Shown one piece after another: positions 1-10,379 of a stretch of DNA of 64,000 nt. Position 1 is the stretch's first letter. Every line of letters starts with the position of its first letter. The stretch comes from Ochrobactrum sp. CM-21-5 (GTDB taxonomy: Bacteria > Pseudomonadota > Alphaproteobacteria > Rhizobiales > Rhizobiaceae). The position numbers and the translations under genes were made by a program. The stretch lies in assembly GCF_014253075.1 (NCBI RefSeq), contig NZ_JACLZJ010000001.1, positions 1-64,000 of the forward strand. The letters run 5' to 3'. The notes below the pieces were generated by a model that ran no database searches, was not told where the DNA came from, and saw nothing but the letters and a program-made list of their open reading frames with translations.

Positions 1-532
1 TTCGCCCGGTCAACGCCGCCGACCTACTCACAAACCAACACACTGTCAATCCATTTTCTGCCAACTCAAGGGACGAACCTGTCTGCCGCTAGCAGCGTCG
101 CCGCCCTCGTTGTGGCGCTATATAGACCCCGCCAAACAAAACTGTCAACAGCAGCTTCCACCTTTTTTGAAGTTTTTTTGATAGTTGCCCACAGACCAGC
201 GGGATTTATTCGTGTTCCCCTTATATAAAGAAGCGAAGACGACGGTCGCAGGCCTGCTGGAGGCCATAAACCGGCCTCAATATCCGAATAATTTCGGCGA
301 AATTTGAAATTCGACTGAAATTGGACTGTGGATAACGGAAGCTGCCCGCCTTCTCGTTGACTTACGTTTCTATGGCGGGCAAAACTTGCAAGCCCGTTCG
401 GGAGCCTTCCAATAATCAAGGAAGACACTCGCAGTCATCAGAGTGACGGCACATGAACCCGTCTTCTGAAGAGTTCTGTTCAATCGCATTTACGTGCTGC
501 CATATTAATAAAGAAGGGCCAGTCAAACCGGC
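1..532. other. Leading intergenic region, no gene seen
   Basis: No convincing gene was found on either strand before the M23 peptidase. The one longer open frame here (66 to 428, minus strand) has a low-complexity translation with no family features and no ribosome site. The region is less GC-rich than its surroundings, has T-rich runs near 160-180 and a weak inverted repeat at about 260-278 (GAGGCC/GGCCTC). It presumably holds the promoter of the peptidase gene and the upstream region or tail of a gene lying outside the window. Confidence 0.5.
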
Positions 533-2488
533 ATGAAGGAAGTGGGGCCGAACAATGTCGATCCAGGGGATGAGCCTCCGCTAACAATTGGTGGGAGACG
601 GCGGCCGCCGGACCGGCGCGAGGTTTCCGCCAGATGGCTGACTGGAACTTTTCTGACCGGCGTTACGTCGTGTATGCTGATCGGCGTGGCTCTTTTTGCA
701 GCGCTTGACGGACGCGAGCAGCTGGCAACCCCGCCGGAAATCCTGGCAGGCGGCGATATGCCAGGGATTTCCGACGATACCACGGTCACCAAGGGTGCTC
801 GGCTTATAAGCACCGTCTCACAACAAAAGGCGCGCGACCGCCAGCGCTTCGATCTTTCGACTATGCAGAAGGTGGGCGAACGCGAAGTAATCCGGACCCG
901 GCCTTTCGAATTGGTTCGAATGGCTCTCGCGGTGGATCATCCCACAAGTCGCAAATATCCGGCTTTCGATGCCCTCTCTATATTCTCTGAAGGCCCGACT
1001 GCGCCGCAACCCATGGATACCGGCCAGATATACGGCGCGAAGGTTGAAAGTGAAGTCAGCCTCCATGTGGTCGATTTTCCATTGAATAGCGCATCTTTCG
1101 ATGCCGCAAACGACCTCACCGTAGATGAAGTCGAAAAGGTAGTGCGCGACACCGGCGTCCTTCTCACGGATGGCGACGTACAGGTCGCCTCCCTGCACTA
1201 TGTAGACCCTGCCCGCTTTGGCGGCAGCGATTCCCCTTTCGCGCTTGGTCCTGCCCTTGGCGTCAAGATCACACAGGAAAATGTCAGCGTCGCACCGCGC
1301 GGCGAAGTCGAGCAAACCAATGAAGGGTTTTCGGAAGAGCTGATTCCATTTCGTCAGACAGCCAATATTGCCAATGCGCTCAATGATGCCGGATATACCG
1401 GCGAAGATGCGACCAATATGGCGGAAGCTCTGACGAAGCTGATGAATTCTCCACGGCTGAAACAAGGAAGCGTGCTGCGTGTCGGAACGGAATCTCACAA
1501 CGGCACGGACCGCATCGTGCGCGCCAGCATTTATAACCGGACGACACATCTTGTAACGGTGGCGCTCAACGATCGCCAGCAATATGTCCCGTCCGACGAG
1601 CCCGAAGACACCCCCCTCCTGCAAACCGCATTCGATGGCAACGCCGCTCCGACGGCGATACGTGGCAATCTTCCAAGTGTTTATGACGGTATCAGTCGTG
1701 CGGCGCTTGCTTACGGGATGAGCGAAACCATGCGCGAGCAACTGGTGAAGATGCTTGCCAGCGATGTCGATCTTCAGGCCCGATTGTCGCCCAGCGATCA
1801 AATCGATGCTTTCTTTTCGTTGCCGGACGATCCGGAAAAATCCGAGAGCGATTCGCAGCTACTCTATGTTTCAGCCGTCTTCGGTGGAACCACACGCAAG
1901 TTCTATCGCTATCAGGCCCCGGACGGCAGCGTGGACTATTTTAATCAGGACGGCAAAAGCGCCAAGCAGTTCCTCCTGCGCAATCCCGTTCCAAACGGCG
2001 TCTTCCGCTCCCCCTTCGGAATGCGCCGTCATCCGATTCTGGGATATAGCCGCATGCATACCGGTGTGGATTGGGCAGCCCCCCGCGGCACGCCGATCAT
2101 CGCCGCAGGCAATGGCGTCGTTGAAAAAGCGGGCTGGAGCAATGGTTACGGCAACCAGACTCTGATTCGACACGCCAATGGCTATGTCAGCAGCTACAAT
2201 CACCAGAACGCAATTGCTCGTGGCGTGACCGCCGGAGCACGTGTGCGTCAGGGACAGGTGATCGGCTATGTCGGCTCCACCGGTCTTTCGACCGGACCGC
2301 ATCTGCACTATGAACTGATAGTCAACGGTACCAAGGTCGATCCACTACGTATCCGCCTGCCCGACAACAAGGCCCTGCGCGGCAAGGAACTAGAAGCCTT
2401 CAAACAGGAACGCGACCGCATTGATGCCCTGCTTAATAGCGATGAAAACGGTACTAAACTTGCTTCCAATGGATCAGCCAAGAGCTGA
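533..2488 (+). CDS. rgsM: M23 (LytM-type) metallopeptidase, probable polar-growth factor RgsM
   Basis: A 651-residue protein with a short cytoplasmic N-terminus, one membrane segment at about residues 35-58 and a large periplasmic part ending in an M23 peptidase domain (about 488-610). The zinc ligands expected for LytM are present: HTGVD (His509, Asp513) and HLH (590, 592), with an additional His at 557, so the enzyme looks catalytically competent for cleaving peptidoglycan cross-links. The long middle part (about 150-480) resembles the N-terminal region of OapA/LysM-like M23 proteins. Position next to clpB/DUF4167/prmC matches, from memory, the Sinorhizobium locus of RgsM, a protein needed for unipolar growth; the symbol rests on this synteny. 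It is convergent with an L,D-transpeptidase gene. The ATG at 533 gives the full membrane segment. Confidence 0.85.
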   Translation: MKEVGPNNVDPGDEPPLTIGGRRRPPDRREVSARWLTGTFLTGVTSCMLIGVALFAALDGREQLATPPEILAGGDMPGISDDTTVTKGARLISTVSQQKARDRQRFDLSTMQKVGEREVIRTRPFELVRMALAVDHPTSRKYPAFDALSIFSEGPTAPQPMDTGQIYGAKVESEVSLHVVDFPLNSASFDAANDLTVDEVEKVVRDTGVLLTDGDVQVASLHYVDPARFGGSDSPFALGPALGVKITQENVSVAPRGEVEQTNEGFSEELIPFRQTANIANALNDAGYTGEDATNMAEALTKLMNSPRLKQGSVLRVGTESHNGTDRIVRASIYNRTTHLVTVALNDRQQYVPSDEPEDTPLLQTAFDGNAAPTAIRGNLPSVYDGISRAALAYGMSETMREQLVKMLASDVDLQARLSPSDQIDAFFSLPDDPEKSESDSQLLYVSAVFGGTTRKFYRYQAPDGSVDYFNQDGKSAKQFLLRNPVPNGVFRSPFGMRRHPILGYSRMHTGVDWAAPRGTPIIAAGNGVVEKAGWSNGYGNQTLIRHANGYVSSYNHQNAIARGVTAGARVRQGQVIGYVGSTGLSTGPHLHYELIVNGTKVDPLRIRLPDNKALRGKELEAFKQERDRIDALLNSDENGTKLASNGSAKS

Positions 2489-2553
2489 ATCCTGATTGGA
2501 ATGCGGGTCGTATGCAGAAGCACCGCATTCGGCCTTTTCCGCTTCAGTAAAAA

Positions 2554-3999
2554 CTATTCGGTAAACTCTACGGTCACACCGGCCTTGACCAGCTTGGCGA
2601 GTTCTTCTGCATCCCAATTGGTCAGGCGTACACAGCCATGGCTCGACGTCTTGCCGATTCTCGAAGGCTCCGGCGTCCCGTGAATGCCGTAAGTCGGCTT
2701 GGAAAGTGCGATCCATACGGTCCCGACAGGCCCGTTCGGCCCGGGTGGAATGGTCAGAACCTTGTCATTATTACCTTGTTTGAAATTAATCTTCGGATTG
2801 TAGGTGTAGTTCGGGTTGATCGCGATTCGCTCCACCTGAACGAGACCAGACGGCGACGGATTATCTGACGAACCGATGGTCGAGGGGTAGGCAACCACCA
2901 GTTTCCCGCTTTCATCGTAACCTCGAACCTGCTTGCGTCCCTTGTCGGCGATGATTCGCGCAACTTTTGTCCGTGCCGGCTTGCCGAGATTTGGTATCTT
3001 GATAACCGAACCCGGCTGATTGAAGTTCACCCCCGGGTTGATCTCCCTCAAATAGGCTTGATCGATGTGAAACTTCTCGCCCAGCATTTCAGTAATCGAT
3101 GTATATGCCATCGCCGGAAGCTGCGCCTTATGGGCATAATCTTCCGGAATCGAAGCCACATACTGGCGCCCAACGTCCTCATTGGTGATCGCATATTCGG
3201 TAAAGGGCGCGCCGCCTGTCGCTTCAAGCTCGGCATTGACCGCCGCTTCGTCCGACGGATCGACAAACTTTCCCGTGATTTCTCCATAAGCTGCGGCGGC
3301 CTTATCGACATTGCTGCCCGAACGGCCATCAATCACACCGGGTGAGGCCCCGGCACGGTCGAGCAAGACCTGGTAAGCGGCGATTCTGGCCTTGGCTCCC
3401 TGCCCTTTCGGCATCTCGATGGCTGGCGTCAGATCGTCGGCATTCGGCACCCCGCGCGGTTGTTCGGAAGGCCGCTCATAATCGGGTTGGTTATAGTCTG
3501 GATTGGCGCTTGCCGAGCCGGTGCCGGTCGTGTCGGGATAATCTTCCCCCGGCGGCGGCAGCTCCGAGCGCTGCACCTGACCGTCGCGATTGCCTTGATA
3601 GTCAGGAGCGGACGGTGCCGCAGGATAATAATTCGGGTCTTCCGGCACATTGCCGAAACCATCATATGGCACGCCGCCGCCCACCGGGCCGTCCAGCGTC
3701 CAGTTTTCTTCTTCCCGGGGAGCCTGACGCACCCGGTTACCATGACTATTGGCATCCTCCACGCTGAGAATCCGGCCCCGGCGATCCATCGTGACGCGCC
3801 GCCCATATTGGTCGATAAAAACGCGGACTCGCCTGTCGCGATAGATTTCCTCTCCCGGATCGTAAAGCTGCGCCAACTGTACGGGGCGATCTGTAACTAT
3901 TGCAGAACCGCTTTCTTCCGCACGAACATTGCCGTTCGCGGCAATGACCGCAACGGAAGCAAACAACATGAAACGGGACATGCGTATGGAATGCGCCAT
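2554..3999 (-). CDS. L,D-transpeptidase (YkuD family)
   Basis: A 481-residue exported protein from the ATG at 3999; the frame stays open to a TTG at 4053, but starting at MAHSIRM gives a normal signal peptide (hydrophobic stretch MLFASVAVIAA). A proline/asparagine-rich linker follows, then a peptidoglycan-binding-like segment around residues 195-245, and a C-terminal YkuD catalytic domain. The catalytic signature is HGT (His440) followed by SHGCVRL with the nucleophilic Cys at about 456. Such enzymes make 3-3 cross-links in peptidoglycan or attach outer-membrane proteins to it; Brucellaceae rely on several paralogues. It converges on the M23 peptidase gene with a 65-bp gap. Which reaction this paralogue performs cannot be read from sequence. 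Confidence 0.88.
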   Translation of the reverse strand: MAHSIRMSRFMLFASVAVIAANGNVRAEESGSAIVTDRPVQLAQLYDPGEEIYRDRRVRVFIDQYGRRVTMDRRGRILSVEDANSHGNRVRQAPREEENWTLDGPVGGGVPYDGFGNVPEDPNYYPAAPSAPDYQGNRDGQVQRSELPPPGEDYPDTTGTGSASANPDYNQPDYERPSEQPRGVPNADDLTPAIEMPKGQGAKARIAAYQVLLDRAGASPGVIDGRSGSNVDKAAAAYGEITGKFVDPSDEAAVNAELEATGGAPFTEYAITNEDVGRQYVASIPEDYAHKAQLPAMAYTSITEMLGEKFHIDQAYLREINPGVNFNQPGSVIKIPNLGKPARTKVARIIADKGRKQVRGYDESGKLVVAYPSTIGSSDNPSPSGLVQVERIAINPNYTYNPKINFKQGNNDKVLTIPPGPNGPVGTVWIALSKPTYGIHGTPEPSRIGKTSSHGCVRLTNWDAEELAKLVKAGVTVEFTE

Positions 4000-4131
4000 G
4001 AAGGAAACCTTGAATAATCCGATGATCATGGATGCCGTGATTATGGTTAACAACTGATTATTTCAATATCAGCAGGTGCCAGATGAACTGGACATGAAAA
4101 AGGCCGAGCTGAAAGTATGCGCAGAACAAAT

Positions 4132-4172
4132 GATTGGAGCGCCGCAATCAGTATGACCGCGACGCTCCAATC
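4132..4172 (-). terminator. Probable clpB terminator hairpin
   Basis: Ten-base-pair inverted repeat (GATTGGAGCG / CGCTCCAATC) just beyond the clpB stop codon; read on the minus strand it is followed by ATTTGTTC. The loop is long (about 21 nt), so efficiency is uncertain. Confidence 0.5.
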
Positions 4173-4188
4173 GCAAAAGCTGAATGCT

Positions 4189-6810
4189 TTACGCTTTTTC
4201 GTCTTCCTTGCGGGCTTCGGCATCAAGTGCTGTGCGGACCGGACGGAAATTCAATCTGTCCGAACCCGCGGTGATCTTGACGATGGAGCCATCCAGAATA
4301 TCGCCCAGCAGGATACGTTCAGCGAGCGGATCCTGAACTTCCTTCTGGATCACGCGCTTCAGCGGACGCGCGCCGTAAGCCGGATCATATCCCTTGTTGG
4401 CGAGCCATTCCCGTGCATCCTCCTCAAGCTGCAAAACAATTTTGCGATCGACAAGCAGGTTCTGGAGGCGCTGAAGCTGGATATCGACGATCGCGCCCAT
4501 ATCCTCCCGGCGCAGCCGGTGGAACAGAATGATCTCGTCCACCCGGTTGAGAAATTCCGGGCGGAAGGCCGCCCGCACCACACCCATCACCTCATCGCGA
4601 ACACTTTCGACGTCGTCTGTCTCGCCAAGATTGACGAGATATTCAGCGCCAAGGTTCGAAGTCATGATGATGACTGTATTGCGAAAATCGACCGTGCGGC
4701 CCTGCCCGTCGGTCAGGCGTCCATCGTCCAGTACCTGCAACAGCACATTGAACACATCAGGGTGCGCTTTTTCGATCTCATCGAAGAGAATCACCTGATA
4801 TGGCCTGCGACGAACGGCTTCCGTCAGCACACCGCCTTCCTCATAACCGACATAGCCGGGAGGAGCACCGATCAGACGACTCACCGAATGCTTTTCCATG
4901 AATTCGGACATGTCGATACGCACCATCGCGGTATCGTCCTGAAACATGAATGAAGCGAGAGCTTTGGTCAGCTCCGTCTTGCCGACGCCGGTGGGACCGA
5001 GGAAAATGAACGAGCCGATCGGTCGGTTCGGATCCTGAAGCCCGGCACGTGCACGCCGTACGGCCTTGGAGATCGCCTGGACTGCTTCACCCTGGCCGAT
5101 GACACGCTTGGCAAGCTCGTCTTCCATACGAAGAAGCTTTTCGCGTTCGCCCTCCAGCATCCGGTCGACCGGGATGCCGGTCCAGCGGGAAATGATCTGC
5201 GCCACGTGATCCGGCGTCACTGTTTCTTCAAGCAGCGAGCCCTTGTTCTCATGGCTTTCCGATTCAATGAGCTGCTTTTCAAGCTGCGGAATTTTGCCGT
5301 AAGCAAGTTCACCTGCCTTCTGGAACTCGCCATTACGCTGCGCGATGGCCAAGGCATTGCGCGCTTCCTCCAGCTGGCGCTTGAGATCCGCCGCGAGACC
5401 GAGCTTCTGCTTTTCAGCCTGCCATTTAGCCGTCAACTCCGCCGACTCCTCTTCGAGGTCGGTCAGCTCCTTTTCAAGACGTTGCAAACGATCCTTCGAA
5501 GCCGCATCGGTTTCAACCTTCAGCGCCTCCCGTTCGATCTTCAATTGCATGATGCGGCGGTCGATTTCGTCGAGTTCTTCCGGCTTGGAATCAACCTGCA
5601 TGCGCAAGCGCGATGCAGCTTCATCGACCAGATCGATCGCTTTGTCCGGCAGGAAGCGGTCAGTGATGTAGCGATTCGACAAGGTTGCCGCTGCCACGAG
5701 CGCGGAGTCCGAAACTCGCACCTTGTGGTGCTGCTCATACTTTTCCTTCAGGCCGCGCAGAATGGAGATCGTATCTTCTACGGTCGGTTCATCCACGAAA
5801 ACAGGCTGGAACCGGCGGGCAAGAGCTGCATCCTTCTCGACATATTTGCGGTATTCCTCAAGCGTGGTCGCACCAACACAGTGGAGCTCACCGCGGGCGA
5901 GCGCAGGCTTCAGAAGGTTCGATGCATCCATCGCGCCATCCGTCTTGCCCGCGCCGACCAGCGTATGCATCTCGTCTATGAACAGGATGATCTGGCCCGC
6001 AGCCGTCTGCACCTCCGAAAGCACCGCCTTCAGGCGCTCTTCGAATTCGCCGCGATATTTCGCACCAGCAATCAGCGCACCCATGTCGAGCGCCATCAGC
6101 TGTTTGTCTTTCAGCGATTCGGGCACGTCGCCATTGACGATACGAAGCGCCAGACCTTCTGCGATAGCCGTTTTGCCAACGCCTGGCTCACCGATCAGCA
6201 CCGGATTGTTCTTGGTACGGCGTGACAGAACCTGGATCGTACGGCGGATTTCTTCATCGCGTCCGATCACAGGATCCAGCTTGCCCGCTCGCGCATCCGC
6301 TGTCAGATCGCGCGCATATTTCTTCAGCGCATCGTAATTGCTCTCGGCAGAAGCCGAATCAGCGGTGCGTCCCTTGCGCATATCGTTGATGACCTTGTTA
6401 AGTGCTGTCGGCGTGATACCTGCGGCGGACAGAATTTCAGATGTTTTTGCCGATTTCTCGATTGCAAGCGCCGTCAGAAGCCGTTCGACCGTGACAAAGC
6501 TGTCACCTGCCTTGGCGGCCAGCTCTTCAGCGAGATTGAAAACCTTCGCGAGAGGTTGCGAAAGATAAAGCTGATCGTTGCCGCCTGTTACTTTAGGCAG
6601 CTTTTCAAGCGCGCTCGCCAGCCCCAGACGAACATCGGCAATACGGCCACCCGCCCGCTCGATCAGCGACGCGGCAAGCCCTTCATCGTCATCAACAAGG
6701 ATCTTCAGAAGATGCTCGGGTGTGAATTGCTGGTTATTGGAAGAAAGTGCGGAAGTCTGTGCCGACTGAATGAAACCGCGAACACGCTCGCTATATTTTT
6801 CAATGTTCAT
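4189..6810 (-). CDS. clpB: ATP-dependent disaggregase ClpB
   Basis: An 873-residue AAA+ chaperone of full usual length. An N-terminal Clp repeat domain (about 1-145) precedes a first AAA+ module with Walker A GEPGVGKT (near 205), a coiled-coil middle domain rich in Glu/Lys (about 410-525), and a second AAA+ module with Walker A GPTGVGKT (near 607). The middle domain marks ClpB rather than ClpA or ClpC. It pulls polypeptides out of aggregates together with DnaK in the cytoplasm. The gene stands alone with its own terminator and a heat-shock-type promoter directly upstream (6903-6931). The start is preceded by GGAGAAGGAGAC, a strong ribosome site. Confidence 0.97.
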   Translation of the reverse strand: MNIEKYSERVRGFIQSAQTSALSSNNQQFTPEHLLKILVDDDEGLAASLIERAGGRIADVRLGLASALEKLPKVTGGNDQLYLSQPLAKVFNLAEELAAKAGDSFVTVERLLTALAIEKSAKTSEILSAAGITPTALNKVINDMRKGRTADSASAESNYDALKKYARDLTADARAGKLDPVIGRDEEIRRTIQVLSRRTKNNPVLIGEPGVGKTAIAEGLALRIVNGDVPESLKDKQLMALDMGALIAGAKYRGEFEERLKAVLSEVQTAAGQIILFIDEMHTLVGAGKTDGAMDASNLLKPALARGELHCVGATTLEEYRKYVEKDAALARRFQPVFVDEPTVEDTISILRGLKEKYEQHHKVRVSDSALVAAATLSNRYITDRFLPDKAIDLVDEAASRLRMQVDSKPEELDEIDRRIMQLKIEREALKVETDAASKDRLQRLEKELTDLEEESAELTAKWQAEKQKLGLAADLKRQLEEARNALAIAQRNGEFQKAGELAYGKIPQLEKQLIESESHENKGSLLEETVTPDHVAQIISRWTGIPVDRMLEGEREKLLRMEDELAKRVIGQGEAVQAISKAVRRARAGLQDPNRPIGSFIFLGPTGVGKTELTKALASFMFQDDTAMVRIDMSEFMEKHSVSRLIGAPPGYVGYEEGGVLTEAVRRRPYQVILFDEIEKAHPDVFNVLLQVLDDGRLTDGQGRTVDFRNTVIIMTSNLGAEYLVNLGETDDVESVRDEVMGVVRAAFRPEFLNRVDEIILFHRLRREDMGAIVDIQLQRLQNLLVDRKIVLQLEEDAREWLANKGYDPAYGARPLKRVIQKEVQDPLAERILLGDILDGSIVKITAGSDRLNFRPVRTALDAEARKEDEKA

Positions 6811-6902
6811 AATGTCTCCTTCTCCTTCCGGCCCGAGGATGGCGCCGGAAGATTTTGGGTGACGGAACCCCCGTTTGCGGCAGGCTCCTTATCCACAAAA
6901 CC

Positions 6903-6931
6903 ATATGGGAAGATGTTTTGCATTCGGCAAG
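6903..6931 (-). promoter_or_regulatory. RpoH-type heat-shock promoter of clpB
   Basis: Read on the minus strand, CTTGCC is followed after 17 nt by CCATAT, about 90 bp before the clpB start codon. This matches the -35 CTTG and -10 CCATAT-like elements known for alphaproteobacterial RpoH promoters. clpB is a classic RpoH target, which supports the call. Confidence 0.6.
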
Positions 6932-6954
6932 AGCCGGCAAGTCGCAGACATCCA

Positions 6955-6983
6955 ATAAAAATGGCGCGGTTTCCCGCGCCATT
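6955..6983 (-). terminator. Rho-independent terminator after the DUF4167 gene
   Basis: A perfect 10-bp stem (AATGGCGCGG / CCGCGCCATT) with a TTTC loop. On the minus strand it is followed by TTTTATT, the expected U-tract, about 110 bp past the DUF4167 stop codon. It separates that gene from the clpB promoter. Confidence 0.7.
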
Positions 6984-7091
6984 CAAAACTCGATTGGTTT
7001 CAGTTTTTGTAGCACGTCTCCAAAAGCGGAAACCGCTTCGCAGGAAAATCCGCCCGCTGGGCAGATTCCTGATCCTGCCCGCTTTTAATGT

Positions 7092-7934
7092 TCAAACATC
7101 GGAACTGGCGGTTTCAGCCACAGGCTTTTCATCGCCTGCGTCCTGATCCTTAGCAACGCGACGCGGACGGCCCGGACGACGGGTGACGCGGCGTGGCGTG
7201 GCTTCTTCTTCAGCCTTTGCCTCAACCGGGGCATCGACCGACGCTACTTCCTTGGCCTCCGGCTCAACGGAAGCGGGGGGGGCAGCGGGTACGGCTTCCG
7301 GGACTGGTGCCGAAGCAACAGGAGCGTCAGTCACTGGCTGAGCCGATTTCTCTTCTGCTTGTTCTTCGGAACGCTGCTCTTCAGACCGCTCATCGCTGTT
7401 GAAACGTTCGCGCTGAGGGCGACGTCCACGTCCGAGACGGCGCTGTTCGCGACCGTCACGCTCACGCGGCTGGCGTCCTTCGCCAGATTTCACCGACTCG
7501 CCGCCTTCCTCACCATAAATGACTTCGGCAGGCGTTCCTTCGATGACCGGCTGGGGACCGGAACCGTTGACAGGCTGCGATGCAGCAGCAGCAGGCGTGA
7601 ACCCTGCTTCTTCATCGTCCGTACCATCATCGTCAAAGGTCTCTTCGCGCTGGAACGGCACGGGATTCTGCGCCATCGCCGCCAGAATGATTCGGGTATA
7701 ATGTTCAGCGTGCTGAAGATAGTTTTCCGCCATCACACGGTCGCCAGATGCCTGTGCGTCCCGTGCGAGTGCCGAGTATTTTTCTGCAATATGTTGCGCG
7801 TTGCCACGGATTTTCACGTCCGGGCCATTGCTTTCATAATTACGCGACAGAGGATTGGGGCCCTTGCGGTTATTATTGTTATTATTCCCCCGTCCGCGCA
7901 TGCGCCTGTTCTGCTGTGCTGGCCTCATATTCAT
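7092..7934 (-). CDS. DUF4167 domain protein of unknown function
   Basis: A 280-residue hydrophilic protein. The N-terminal 90 residues carry the DUF4167 region: RMRGRG, an uninterrupted run of asparagines, then segments with YSALARDAQ and YLQHAEHYTRI that look helical. The remainder is acidic and Pro/Ala/Glu-rich with Arg-rich patches (REQRRLGRGRRPQRE, TRRPGRPRRV), ending in a low-complexity tail with probable disorder. The family is conserved next to prmC/prfA in Hyphomicrobiales, but I know of no assigned function; the Arg/Gly/Asn composition suggests nucleic-acid binding, which is only an inference. It has its own terminator at 6955-6983 and is separated from prmC by about 390 bp. Confidence 0.85.
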   Translation of the reverse strand: MNMRPAQQNRRMRGRGNNNNNNRKGPNPLSRNYESNGPDVKIRGNAQHIAEKYSALARDAQASGDRVMAENYLQHAEHYTRIILAAMAQNPVPFQREETFDDDGTDDEEAGFTPAAAASQPVNGSGPQPVIEGTPAEVIYGEEGGESVKSGEGRQPRERDGREQRRLGRGRRPQRERFNSDERSEEQRSEEQAEEKSAQPVTDAPVASAPVPEAVPAAPPASVEPEAKEVASVDAPVEAKAEEEATPRRVTRRPGRPRRVAKDQDAGDEKPVAETASSDV

Positions 7935-8325
7935 CTCTTTTCAGATTAAAGGGCTAAAAACTCTGTGACCTCAAAAGTCACCGGGTTTCGCGCTATCGAG
8001 CTATGAAGGAAGTACGCCCTAAAACTTCCCGCAAATCGGCTGCTCCTGAATTTCGTGCAGCCTCCCAGAGACAGCCGAAACCCTACGGTTGGCATAATGC
8101 ATGGCCAGTTCTGAAAAGCCTCGCTCTTCGGGACCATACCTGAAAGTCGTGTACTTCCGTACAAGCCATCCCCAGAGATTTAACCCTTAGGGAGCATGAC
8201 TTCAAAACGTCATGGAGCATTTCCGCCACCGCCCTCAAGCGGGCAAAACCATTCTGGCTATATACGGTGGCCGGAAACTAAACGGCTTCGCTGCAAATTC
8301 CAAGCGTTTTTTGCGTCTGAGCGCA
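7935..8325. other. Intergenic region between prmC and the DUF4167 gene
   Basis: No gene is supported. Open frames on the plus strand near 8196-8490 run antisense into the prmC 3' end and have no family features. The segment must hold the promoter of the DUF4167 gene (minus strand). A weak 6-bp inverted repeat (CATGAC/GTCATG) lies near 8198-8217. Confidence 0.45.
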
Positions 8326-9204
8326 TCAAAATTCCGTATCGGTTTTCTGCGCGAAAAGCATGGCTCTTCTGTGTCCGCCAAGATCGCACGCTTCAGCGGC
8401 GAGCGAAAAATCGACTTCATTGAAAAGAGCTTCGACATCCTGGAATTGGCCGGCGCCGATTTCTACAGCAACCATTCCATCTCTATATAAGTACGCCGCT
8501 GCCCTTTGTGCAAGGGCCCGATAAAAATCAAGCCCATCTGCGCCGCCGTCGAGCGCGGCAAGCGGATCGTGTTCGCGCACTTCCCGCGACAATCCGGCAA
8601 TCTCTTTGTGCGGAATATAGGGTGGGTTTGAGACAATGAGATGAAACTTTCCGCTAACATTGGCGAACCAGTTACTCTTCAATGTCGCGAAGCGCGCACT
8701 CACACCTGCTGCCTCTGCATTGATTCGTGCCGTGGCAAGCGCGCCGTCCGCTACATCGAGGCCGATCCCGCACACTTTTTCAAAGCGGTGGAGAAGCGAA
8801 ATGACAATTGCCCCCGTACCGGTCCCCATGTCGAGAAGATCGACGCAGCCATGTTTTGCGATGAGCGCCTCCAGAGAAGGAATCACCAGCTCGACCAGTG
8901 CTTCCGTATCCGGGCGAGGCTCCAGCGTTTCGGGGGAAAGATGAAACGAATGACCGTAGAATTCCCGCATCCCGATAATACGATGCACAGGCTCTCCACC
9001 CGCACGGCGCTCCAGCGCACACTTCAATACGTCGACTTGATCGTCCGTGATCAGCTTTTCCGGTGACGAAATCAGATCGAGACGCGTCGTCCCCGTCGCC
9101 CATTCGACCAGAAGCCGCGCATCGAGATCAGGCGTATCGATCGCCGCTGCCCGAAGTTTTGTCCGGGCTAGAACCATCAGCCGGTCGAGATCGCCTTCCA
9201 TCAC
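8326..9204 (-). CDS. prmC: Release-factor glutamine N5-methyltransferase PrmC
   Basis: A 292-residue class I SAM-dependent methyltransferase. A helical N-terminal substrate-binding part (about 1-85) is followed by the SAM motif [11 protein letters not shown] (near 123) and the diagnostic SNPPYIP motif (near 190) that binds the glutamine amide. PrmC methylates the GGQ glutamine of release factors 1 and 2 in the cytoplasm. The start codon lies within the last four bases of prfA (9201-9204), so enzyme and substrate are translationally coupled. The length matches the usual PrmC of 280-300 residues. Confidence 0.95.
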   Translation of the reverse strand: MMEGDLDRLMVLARTKLRAAAIDTPDLDARLLVEWATGTTRLDLISSPEKLITDDQVDVLKCALERRAGGEPVHRIIGMREFYGHSFHLSPETLEPRPDTEALVELVIPSLEALIAKHGCVDLLDMGTGTGAIVISLLHRFEKVCGIGLDVADGALATARINAEAAGVSARFATLKSNWFANVSGKFHLIVSNPPYIPHKEIAGLSREVREHDPLAALDGGADGLDFYRALAQRAAAYLYRDGMVAVEIGAGQFQDVEALFNEVDFSLAAEACDLGGHRRAMLFAQKTDTEF

Positions 9205-10280
9205 GCCTGCGCGCCCAGTTCGGTCAGAAGTGCGGTTTGATGATCGGAGATCAGTGCATCGACCAGTTCGTCGAGATCGCCTTCCATCACGCGATCGAGC
9301 TTATAAAGCGTCAGATTGATGCGGTGATCCGTGACGCGGCCCTGTGGAAAATTATAGGTGCGAATGCGCTCCGAACGGTCACCCGAACCCACCTGGCTAC
9401 GGCGGGCTTCGGATCGTTCGCTCTCGGCTTTCTGACGCTCCATGTCGTAGAGGCGCGCGCGTAGGATCTGCATGGCGCGGGCGCGGTTCTGGTGCTGGGA
9501 TTTTTCTGCCTGCACCACCATCAGACCGGTCGGAATATGCGTGATGCGCACAGCCGAATCAGTCGTGTTGACGTGCTGGCCGCCAGCACCCGATGCGCGC
9601 ATGGTATCGATGCGAATGTCCTCATTGCGGATCTCGATGTCGATATCTTCAGCTTCGGGCAGCACTGCGACCGTCGCGGCAGAGGTGTGGATACGCCCGC
9701 CTGCCTCAGTTTCCGGCACACGCTGAACCCGATGCACGCCTGATTCGAATTTCAACTTGGAAAACACGCCCTTGCCTGAAACCGTAGCGATGATTTCCTT
9801 GTAACCGCCAGCATCGCCTTCGCTCGCCGAAACCAGTTCCACGCGCCAGCCCTTTTCCGCAGCATAACGCTCATACATGCGATAGAGATCACCGGCGAAC
9901 AGTGCCGCCTCAAGCCCGCCTGTACCAGCACGAATTTCGAGAATAGCATTTTTCTCATCCGCAGCATCTTTTGGCAGAAGCAGGATTTGCACTTCCTGTT
10001 CCAGTGTCTCGATGCGGCTCTCCACCTCCGGCAACTCTTCGATTGCCAGCGCGCGCATTTCCGCATCGGTGGATGAATCGTCACGCATCGCGACCAGATC
10101 CCGCGCTTCGTTGCGCGCATCGGTCAATTCGCGAATCTTGCCGACCACGGCCTGAAGATCGGAATACTCCGAAGCAAGCTTCACATAGGTTTCCGAATCT
10201 GGATTGTTGGCCATCTGACTTTCGATCATCGAGAACCGCTTCAAAAGCTGGTCCATCCGGTCCTGCGGCAATGCGATCAT
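9201..10280 (-). CDS. prfA: Peptide chain release factor 1
   Basis: A 359-residue class I release factor, normal length. The GGQ motif sits in [16 protein letters not shown] at about residue 230 and contacts the peptidyl-transferase centre. The codon-recognition tripeptide is P-E-T in [10 protein letters not shown], the PxT form of RF1 (UAA/UAG) rather than the SPF of RF2. The first gene of a prfA-prmC pair with a 4-bp overlap. Upstream lie a hairpin and the end of ptsP, 153 bp away. Confidence 0.97.
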   Translation of the reverse strand: MIALPQDRMDQLLKRFSMIESQMANNPDSETYVKLASEYSDLQAVVGKIRELTDARNEARDLVAMRDDSSTDAEMRALAIEELPEVESRIETLEQEVQILLLPKDAADEKNAILEIRAGTGGLEAALFAGDLYRMYERYAAEKGWRVELVSASEGDAGGYKEIIATVSGKGVFSKLKFESGVHRVQRVPETEAGGRIHTSAATVAVLPEAEDIDIEIRNEDIRIDTMRASGAGGQHVNTTDSAVRITHIPTGLMVVQAEKSQHQNRARAMQILRARLYDMERQKAESERSEARRSQVGSGDRSERIRTYNFPQGRVTDHRINLTLYKLDRVMEGDLDELVDALISDHQTALLTELGAQA

Positions 10281-10379
10281 GTCTTATCCTGTAGAATGGG
10301 CACAGTTTCAGGGAGAAATCGTAGCGGCTTTCTGTCTGAAACCACGCTGAAGCCTTGAATTGAAAAGGTAGCGCAAACA

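Noticed and set aside
66-428. 120-codon open frame on the minus strand
   Set aside because: No ribosome site, no family features and low-complexity translation; treated as chance.
818-1801. Long open frame antisense to the M23 peptidase
   Set aside because: A shadow of the real gene; no motifs in its translation.
5206-6225. 339-codon open frame antisense to clpB
   Set aside because: A product of high GC at third positions of clpB; the translation resembles no family.
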